In this document: piece by piece, positions 1 through 4,473 of the stretch | Numbering within the stretch: position 1 is the first letter of the stretch | How the letters are laid out: each line of letters begins with the position of its first letter | Assembly (NCBI GenBank): GCA_025362825.1 | Contig: JANYFF010000421.1 | Span: 1 to 6,599 of the forward strand | Direction of reading: 5' to 3' | From: Polaromonas sp. | Lineage (GTDB): Bacteria; Pseudomonadota; Gammaproteobacteria; Burkholderiales; Burkholderiaceae_C | DNA: 6,599 nt | Made by a program: the position numbers and the translations under genes | The notes under the pieces: model-generated | The model's database searches: none | What the model was told of the DNA's origin: nothing | What the model saw: the letters and a program-made list of their open reading frames with translations, nothing else

Positions 1-842
1 CAGGAAACTGGGCGCGCGTGGCGCTTGACCTTGCCGACTGCTCGCTGCTTGCCGGCTGGCGCATCTAGCAGGTCGATGGTCATCGGCGATTTGTAGGCTG
101 CCATGACCAGATCGCGCATGTGCTCCAGATGTTCACGCCAAAAGCGCTCGGCCGCGGCAGGCGTCCCATTGCGCATGAGCTCCACTGCTTTTACCCGACT
201 GAGAATACTTTCCTGACGCAGCTTGTCGACACTTGCCCTGGCCAGCGTTCGCTCGGTGACGTGCTCGTGTTGTCGCCGGATGATGTCGTGGATCAACGCG
301 GCGAACATATGAATTGTCTTGTTGCCACAGTGTTGAGTGATGAGCATTGAAAAGTCCGCAGAGAGATCGGCGTAACGGATCAGGTCTCGATCCGCAGCCT
401 CGCGTGCTGCCTCAATATTGGCTTCAAGTTCAGCCAACGCTTCGGGGTTGCGCTGCGCGGCAAGCAACCCGGCCGCCGGTGGTTCGATGATAGTACGAGC
501 GAGCCACACGTCCTGCAGCGTTGTGCCCTCAAGCTGCAGGAAAACGCCAACCTGGCGCGCAGCCGCGTCCAGATTAATGTTGATCACGCGCGCACCACCA
601 TGTTTGCCGCGGGTGATGGCGATCAGTGACTCTGATTCGAGGAGGCGCAGTGCCTCTCGCATGGTCGGACGCGAAATATCGAACTCGATTTGCAGCACAT
701 TTTCCGGATGCAACTTGTCGCCTGGCTTAAGTCTGCCGGTGACGATTTGACGGCGCAGCTCTGCAGCCACTGTTTCGGCGGCCTTCGGACGTTTGCGCGG
801 TTTCACGGCCGTCGTGCGGGAGTTCGTTGCGGTGCTTGCCAT
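1..842 (-). CDS. GntR-family transcriptional regulator, FadR (FCD) subfamily, 3' end outside window
   Basis: The minus strand is open from ATG at 842 to the left edge: 280 residues and no stop. Residues about 22-88 form a GntR winged helix-turn-helix, with the GRLKPGDKLHPE turn and the recognition stretch SRPTMREALRLLESESLI, ending in a wing with GGARV. Residues about 105-250 are helical and match an FCD ligand-binding domain (ARTIIEPPAAGLLA, CGNKTI, FWREHLEHMRDL). Such proteins bind operator DNA as dimers and release it, or change affinity, on binding a small carboxylate or acyl-CoA; the ligand cannot be read here. The FCD position that usually reads Phe-His has Phe164-Ser165, so one common metal ligand is missing. 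After residue 252 a basic tail continues off the window. An in-frame ATG at 890 would add 16 residues; neither start has a strong ribosome binding site, and 842 is preferred because it leaves a normal short N-terminal arm. The gene is divergent from the CoA-transferase, its likely target. Confidence 0.9.
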   Translation of the reverse strand, partial: MASTATNSRTTAVKPRKRPKAAETVAAELRRQIVTGRLKPGDKLHPENVLQIEFDISRPTMREALRLLESESLIAITRGKHGGARVININLDAAARQVGVFLQLEGTTLQDVWLARTIIEPPAAGLLAAQRNPEALAELEANIEAAREAADRDLIRYADLSADFSMLITQHCGNKTIHMFAALIHDIIRRQHEHVTERTLARASVDKLRQESILSRVKAVELMRNGTPAAAERFWREHLEHMRDLVMAAYKSPMTIDLLDAPAGKQRAVGKVKRHARPVS

Positions 843-918
843 AAGGTCGTGCTCGGTTGTGCAGCATGGCGCAAGTCGGAACCAGGCCATAGCGCATGCT
901 TTGGAATTTAAATAGTTA

Positions 919-924
919 TATAAT
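919..924 (+). promoter_or_regulatory. Candidate -10 box (TATAAT) for the CoA-transferase gene
   Basis: A perfect TATAAT lies in the AT-rich middle of the divergent spacer, 70 nt before the CoA-transferase ATG. No good -35 hexamer is seen at 16-18 nt spacing (the best is ATGCTT, 896-901), so the promoter would be weak or activator-dependent. The overlapping palindrome TTATATAA (916-923) also offers a -10-like sequence to the minus strand, so both divergent promoters may overlap here. This rests on sequence matching only. Confidence 0.4.
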
Positions 925-938
925 AAAGGCTGCCGAGC

Positions 939-950
939 GAGAGCTATCTC
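939..950. promoter_or_regulatory. GAGA-N4-TCTC dyad downstream of the candidate -10
   Basis: GAGA at 939-942 and TCTC at 947-950 form an interrupted inverted repeat about 15 nt after the candidate TATAAT box, just past the expected transcription start. A repressor bound here would block early elongation. It is short and could be chance. It does not match the usual FadR-subfamily core. Confidence 0.2.
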
Positions 951-954
951 ACAT

Positions 955-965
955 CAGTAATACGC
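955..965. promoter_or_regulatory. Candidate FadR-subfamily operator (GTAATAC core)
   Basis: The core GTAATAC (957-963) is an exact GTA-N-TAC pseudo-palindrome, matching the centre of the t.GTa.tAC.a consensus known for FadR-subfamily GntR regulators. The outer consensus bases do not match (C at 955, C at 965). It lies between the candidate -10 and the CoA-transferase start, in the spacer shared with a FadR-subfamily gene, so it is the best-placed operator candidate. With equal base frequencies, one such six-base match would be expected about 0.04 times in 151 bp. Confidence 0.4.
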
Positions 966-993
966 ACCATTTTATGGAATTAGGAAAACTGTA

Positions 994-2247
994 ATGAAAC
1001 CGCTCAAGGGCATCAGGGTCCTGGATTTTTCTACGGTTTTTGCCGGCCCTCATTGTGGGCAGCTCCTCGCAGACTACGGTGCAGACGTGGTCAAGATCGA
1101 ACCGAGGTCAGGAGACGATTCGAGATACTGGCAACCACTTCATCACGGAGACGCCGGCGCAGGAACGCTGTTTTTCGTTGTGAACAGAAACAAGCGCAGC
1201 GTGGTCATTGATCTGAAAACCAAGGATGGCATTGCCATCGTTCGTCGCTTGGTCAGACATAGCGACGTCCTCATTCAAAACTTTAGTGCTGGTGTGATGG
1301 AGAGACTTGGCTTGGGCTACACGTCGCTCAAAGAAGAAAATAACAAACTGATCTATTGCAGTATTTCCGCCTTTGGAGAAGTCGGCCCGATGGCTCGGGC
1401 AAGGGGTTATGACCCGGTGATTCAAGCGTTCAGCGGGATGATGCAAATCCCTGAAGAAGGCGCGCCTCCACCGTCCAGAATTAACATGCCCTTGATAGAT
1501 TTCACTACTGGGCAAAACGCGTTCGCCGGTATCTTGGCGGCGATTATTAATCTTAATTTGACGGGCGAAGGTACCCATCTGGAAGTTTGTTTGGCTGATT
1601 CAGCCGTGGCTTTGCAGGCCTGGAACTTGCAAAGGTCGTGGGGCACCCAATACGAAGGTGCCCCCGCAAAGGCGCCAGGTCAAGCTAAAACAGACAATGT
1701 GCCTTACGAATCCTTCAAGGCGAGCGACGGCTATGTCTACATCGCATGCGGCAACAACAAATTATGGAATTTGTTTTGCGAAGGCATTTGCCGCCCGGAC
1801 CTGGCCGTCAACCCTGCCTATCTGACCAATGGGGTTCGCAAGGAAAACTATGATTCTTTGATGGCTATCTTGCGACCTCTGATTGCAAGCCGGTCAAAAG
1901 CGCAATGGGAGTGCATTTTCGTCGCAGCCGGCGTACCGTTTGCGCCGATCAACGACGTGTCAGATTTTTGGATTCACCCACAGGTGGTGGCATCTAACAT
2001 CATTCAGGAATATAGGAGTCCTCATTTTGGAACTTTGAAAACTGTTGCCCGAGCGGTCAGGTTCGATGGTCAAATCGCTCCTGCCGGAAATCCTCCTCCG
2101 GCGCTTGGTGAGCATACACGCGATGTCTTGCGTGAGGTCGGTTACAGCGATGAAGACATAAACGCATACCAGGAGTCGGGCGCTGTGGGCGGGGAGATGA
2201 TTGGTTTATCTGTCAGTCTTGGGCCAACTGTACGGCCCGTAACCTGA
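994..2247 (+). CDS. Class III (CaiB/BaiF family) CoA-transferase
   Basis: A 417-residue protein of the family III CoA-transferases (formyl-CoA transferase/CaiB fold), cytoplasmic enzymes that move CoA between carboxylic acids through an aspartyl-CoA thioester. The N-terminus LKGIRVLDFSTVFAGPHC, then LADYGADVVKIE, NRNKRSVVIDL and the IQNFSAGVMERLGLGY stretch are family hallmarks. Asp169 in LIDFTTG sits at the place of the catalytic aspartate, and a C-terminal GEHTRDVL motif is present near residue 370. Length is normal for the family (about 400-430). AGGAAA (982-987) six nt before the ATG is a good ribosome binding site. The substrate cannot be assigned: members act on oxalate, succinate/malate, carnitine, benzylsuccinate, bile acids and others. 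The divergent FadR-type regulator suggests substrate-inducible use of an organic acid. Codon use differs from the right block, with at least five AGA codons. The last 20 or so residues (GGEMIGLSV onward) are not family-like. Confidence 0.92.
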   Translation: MKPLKGIRVLDFSTVFAGPHCGQLLADYGADVVKIEPRSGDDSRYWQPLHHGDAGAGTLFFVVNRNKRSVVIDLKTKDGIAIVRRLVRHSDVLIQNFSAGVMERLGLGYTSLKEENNKLIYCSISAFGEVGPMARARGYDPVIQAFSGMMQIPEEGAPPPSRINMPLIDFTTGQNAFAGILAAIINLNLTGEGTHLEVCLADSAVALQAWNLQRSWGTQYEGAPAKAPGQAKTDNVPYESFKASDGYVYIACGNNKLWNLFCEGICRPDLAVNPAYLTNGVRKENYDSLMAILRPLIASRSKAQWECIFVAAGVPFAPINDVSDFWIHPQVVASNIIQEYRSPHFGTLKTVARAVRFDGQIAPAGNPPPALGEHTRDVLREVGYSDEDINAYQESGAVGGEMIGLSVSLGPTVRPVT

Positions 2248-2370
2248 TTTCGTTCACCCCATTGGCAAGCGAGCGCTGCGCAGCGTCTTTGCCTCCGGCC
2301 TGCGGTTGAATGTCCTCACTTTGAAGCGGGGTCTTTTTGTGCTGATGTTCATTCCGCAGTTTGTCAGCAT
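2248..2370. other. Non-coding stretch between the CoA-transferase and the transposase remnant
   Basis: No gene is recognised here. It contains the perfect 12-base palindrome CGCTGCGCAGCG (2274-2285), loosely flanked by GGCAA (2264-2268) and TTGCC (2289-2293). This could form a hairpin 26 nt after the CoA-transferase stop, but no T-run follows directly, so an intrinsic terminator is doubtful. A separate run of five T occurs at 2334-2338 behind only a weak stem. Confidence 0.5.
2274..2285. repeat. 12-bp perfect palindrome after the CoA-transferase stop
   Basis: CGCTGCGCAGCG reads the same on both strands. It may be part of a transcription-ending hairpin for the upstream gene or a remnant of mobile DNA. 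Without a T-tract and with no loop in the core, neither can be asserted. Confidence 0.3.
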
Positions 2371-2577
2371 CTAGCGTAGCTCGACCAGCGTGCCCACCTG
2401 AGAGCGGTTAATCGCGCCTTTGATCAAGTCGCACTTCCAGTGGCCGGGCAGCAAGCGATCGTCAACCGAGAGGTCAGGCTCCTCGATACTGGTCATCCCC
2501 AAGATCAGTGAGCGCCGGTCTTTGCCTGTCGTGCTGGGTCTACAGCCTTTGTGTTCCATATCGTCCCGTAGTCCTTG
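2371..2577 (-). pseudogene. IS30-family transposase fragment (remnant)
   Basis: About 62-68 minus-strand residues resemble the middle of IS30-family DDE transposases. GKDRRSLI, a degraded SIEE segment, DRLLPGHWKCDLIKGAINRS and VGTLVELR line up with the family pattern KDRRGQI / SIHERP / DRLVPGHWEGDLIKGA / GTLVER. The aspartate of the DLIKG motif, the first catalytic acidic residue, is kept, but the usual Glu-Gly before it reads Lys-Cys. The N-terminal helix-turn-helix region and the rest of the catalytic domain are absent. A stop (TAA, 2578-2580) lies just upstream in the same frame and another ends the fragment where family members continue for well over 100 residues. No terminal inverted repeats or target duplication were recognised. 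This is a non-functional scar of an old insertion, not a small gene. Confidence 0.8.
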
Positions 2578-2594
2578 TTAAATTGTCATTTTGT

Positions 2595-2611
2595 GCTATA
2601 TATTTAATAGC
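2595..2611. repeat. AT-rich dyad after the 3-hydroxybutyrate dehydrogenase gene
   Basis: GCTAT at 2595-2599 and ATAGC at 2607-2611 can pair around a seven-base AT loop, 18 nt past the dehydrogenase stop on the minus strand. It may help end that transcript, but the stem is only five pairs and no T-run follows on the minus strand, so it is at best a weak terminator. The strip around it (2575-2610) is strikingly AT-rich compared with the genes. Confidence 0.25.
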
Positions 2612-2628
2612 GAGAAGGCTGGTTCAGC

Positions 2629-3411
2629 TTACTGCGCCGTCCAGCCGCCATCCATGTTCCACGCCACGCCGCGGACGTTGTTACCGGCGGGTGAGCAGAA
2701 AAATACGGCCAGTGCGCCCAGTTCCTCTGGTGTGGTGAACTGCAGGGATGGTTCTTTCTCGCCCAACAGTTGCGCGGTGGCTGCTTCATTGCTGATGCCG
2801 CCTGCTGCGGCTCTTGCGTCCACCTGCTTTTGCACCAGCGGGGTCAGCACCCAGCCGGGGCAAATGGCGTTGCAGGTCACACCGCTGGTGGCGTTTTCAA
2901 GCGCGGTGACTTTGGTCAGGCCGACGATGCCATGCTTTGCTGCGACGTAGGCGGATTTTTCAGCCGACCCGACAAGGCCATGCACGGAAGCGACGTTTAT
3001 GATGCGGCCCCAGCCCTTGCCGCCGTTGGCCGCCTGCATGGCAGGCAGTGCCAGGCGTGTGGCGTGAAAGGCGCTGCTCATGTTGATGGCGATGATGGCA
3101 TCCCATTTTTCAATGGGAAAGTTTTCAATACGGGCAACGTGCTGTATGCCGGCGTTGTTAACGAGGATGTCTACCCGGCCAAACTGGGCAGCGGCATAAG
3201 CCATCATGTCGGCAATCTCGGCCGGCTTGCTCATATCGGCGGCGTGGTAGGCGACTTTTACGCCGAGTGCTGCGATTTCGGCCTTGGGGCCATCGACATC
3301 GCCAAAGCCGTTGAGCACAATATTGGCACCCTGGGCGGCCAGCGCCCTGGCAATACCCAGGCCAATACCGCTGGTTGAGCCCGTGACGAGCGCTGTTTTA
3401 CCTGTAAGCAT
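2629..3411 (-). CDS. bdhA: D-3-hydroxybutyrate dehydrogenase (SDR family)
   Basis: A 260-residue classical short-chain dehydrogenase that converts (R)-3-hydroxybutyrate and NAD+ to acetoacetate and NADH in the cytoplasm, the last step of polyhydroxybutyrate (PHB) breakdown before CoA activation. The nucleotide-binding TGSTSGIG is at 10-17, Asp59 follows in AADM, NNAG is at 85-88, Asn110, and the catalytic set Ser142, Tyr155 and Lys159 is complete. The specific family is shown by LNGFGD (33-38), NNAGIQH, SVHGLVGSAEKSAYVAAKHG (with His144 and Lys152), CNAICPGWVLTPLVQKQ (with Gln196) and the C-terminal RGVAWNMDGGW. His144, Lys152 and Gln196 fit the substrate-binding positions described for this enzyme family. 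Length is exactly typical. GGAG (3419-3422) lies seven nt from the ATG. It is divergent from the hydrolase that probably supplies its substrate; downstream lies the IS30 remnant. Confidence 0.95.
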   Translation of the reverse strand: MLTGKTALVTGSTSGIGLGIARALAAQGANIVLNGFGDVDGPKAEIAALGVKVAYHAADMSKPAEIADMMAYAAAQFGRVDILVNNAGIQHVARIENFPIEKWDAIIAINMSSAFHATRLALPAMQAANGGKGWGRIINVASVHGLVGSAEKSAYVAAKHGIVGLTKVTALENATSGVTCNAICPGWVLTPLVQKQVDARAAAGGISNEAATAQLLGEKEPSLQFTTPEELGALAVFFCSPAGNNVRGVAWNMDGGWTAQ

Positions 3412-3454
3412 GATATTTCTCCGGATGATTTACGATGTTTGGCCGGGACTGGCC

Positions 3455-3482
3455 TTGAAAGCAGCACATGCTTGTGTACAGT
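3455..3482 (+). promoter_or_regulatory. Candidate promoter for the hydrolase-relA pair
   Basis: TTGAAA (3455-3460) and TACAGT (3477-3482), 16 nt apart, resemble sigma-70 -35 and -10 boxes, four or more bases each. Transcription would start near 3489, about 47 nt before the preferred hydrolase ATG. This is a pattern match only, but it is the best-spaced pair in the divergent spacer. Confidence 0.4.
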
Positions 3483-3487
3483 GCATG
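3467..3487. promoter_or_regulatory. Inverted repeat over the candidate -10
   Basis: CATGC (3467-3471) and GCATG (3483-3487) are inverted around TGTACA (3475-3480), itself a palindrome, so the whole is a near-symmetric 21-bp dyad that overlaps the candidate -10 box. The position would suit a repressor acting on the hydrolase-relA pair, or on both divergent genes. No known operator family was recognised. Confidence 0.25.
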
Positions 3488-3535
3488 GCAGGAATTTAAC
3501 CGACTATCAAGCCTTTGAATCAAAACCCACGCACC

Positions 3536-4453
3536 ATGATCGCACCTACGCTGAACTACTTAAGCTGCCCCGACGCCGCAGGCAGCCATCGCATGGCGTA
3601 CTGGCAGTGGGGTAACCCCTCCAGTGCTCACGTCGTTGTCTGCGCGCATGGCCTGTCACGCCAGGGGCGTGATTTTGATGTGCTGGCGCAGGCCTTGTGC
3701 GAAAAGGCGGCGAAGCTTCCAGGGGGTATCCGCGTGGTGTGCCCGGATGTGGTGGGGCGCGGCGAGAGCGACTGGCTTGCCGACCCGATGGGCTACCAGA
3801 TACCTTGTTATGCCGCTGACATGCTGGCCATGCTGGGGCAATTGCATGCGCAGGCGCCCATCACGACGCTGGACTGGGTAGGCACCAGCATGGGCGGGTT
3901 GATTGGCATGGTGGTGTCTGGGCAGCCCGCTTTGCCGCTTCCGGTGCCGGTTCGCAAGCTGGTGCTTAATGATGTGGGCCCCGCGCTCGAATACAGCGCC
4001 CTGCTTCGCATCGGCACCTACCTGGGGCAGGCCGGCCACTTCAACACCGTTGAGGATGCTGCGGATGCCATGTGGGCGATTTCCTCGGGTTTCGGTCCCC
4101 ACACGCCAGATCAGTGGCTGGCGTTGTCGCTGCACATGGTCAGGCCGGTGTCGCAGAACGAAAGCCGGCTTCGCATGCACTACGACCCGGCGATTGCCGT
4201 GCCCTTCAAGCAAACGACTGAGGAATCGACCCTGCAAGGTGAGGCCATCCTCTGGCAGCTGTATGACAACATTCAGGCTAAAACATTGCTCGTGCGTGGC
4301 AAAAACTCGGATTTGCTGAGCCCCGAGACCGCCCAGGCCATGGGCCAGCGTGGCCCCCATGCGCGGCTGGTGGAGTTTGAAGGTGTCGGGCATGCGCCCA
4401 CGCTAATTGCCGGCGACCAACTGGCGGTGGTGGCGGGCTTCCTGCTCGACTGA
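3536..4453 (+). CDS. Alpha/beta hydrolase, probably a PhaY2-like 3-hydroxybutyrate-oligomer hydrolase
   Basis: A 305-residue protein from ATG 3536. The frame is open seven codons further to a TTG at 3515 (312 residues), but that start has no close ribosome binding site; neither does the ATG, so the start is uncertain. In the longer numbering the fold is clear: the strand and oxyanion loop VVVCAHGLSRQG (His45-Gly46), DVVGRGESDW, the nucleophile elbow GTSMGG with Ser125, the acid Asp266 in GKNSDLLSP and His293 in VGHAP, giving a complete Ser-Asp-His triad. No signal peptide is seen, so it is cytoplasmic. The family alone does not fix the substrate. Context points to 3-hydroxybutyrate oligomers: it is divergent from 3-hydroxybutyrate dehydrogenase and precedes relA, and from memory Ralstonia eutropha has its oligomer hydrolase gene phaY2 beside a dehydrogenase and near a relA/spoT gene. 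It would supply monomer to the dehydrogenase. The stop is 20 nt before relA, suggesting co-transcription. Confidence 0.85.
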   Translation: MIAPTLNYLSCPDAAGSHRMAYWQWGNPSSAHVVVCAHGLSRQGRDFDVLAQALCEKAAKLPGGIRVVCPDVVGRGESDWLADPMGYQIPCYAADMLAMLGQLHAQAPITTLDWVGTSMGGLIGMVVSGQPALPLPVPVRKLVLNDVGPALEYSALLRIGTYLGQAGHFNTVEDAADAMWAISSGFGPHTPDQWLALSLHMVRPVSQNESRLRMHYDPAIAVPFKQTTEESTLQGEAILWQLYDNIQAKTLLVRGKNSDLLSPETAQAMGQRGPHARLVEFEGVGHAPTLIAGDQLAVVAGFLLD

Positions 4454-4473
4454 AATAATTTGTTCAAGGTTTC

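Noticed and set aside
120..911. Several small plus-strand open frames at the left end
   Set aside because: They lie mainly opposite the GntR regulator, whose open frame runs off the window edge and has clear winged-helix and FCD features.
1108..1578. 156-residue minus-strand open frame inside the CoA-transferase gene
   Set aside because: It is fully antisense to a well-supported enzyme gene and has no recognisable motif.
2575..2604. Plus-strand promoter-like pair TTGTTA-18-TATATT in the AT-rich strip
   Set aside because: It would transcribe antisense into the dehydrogenase gene; AT-rich strips give such matches easily and no plus-strand gene follows.
2770..3378. 202-residue plus-strand open frame opposite the dehydrogenase gene
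   Set aside because: The minus-strand protein has every motif of 3-hydroxybutyrate dehydrogenase; the plus-strand frame is its shadow.
3441..3454. GGCC-N6-GGCC hairpin in the divergent spacer as a terminator or riboswitch
   Set aside because: A four-pair stem with no T-run and no larger fold around it is not enough to call any RNA element.
3656..4393. 245-residue minus-strand open frame inside the hydrolase gene
   Set aside because: It is an antisense shadow of a high-GC gene with a complete catalytic triad; its composition is rich in Arg, His and Gln with no domain pattern.
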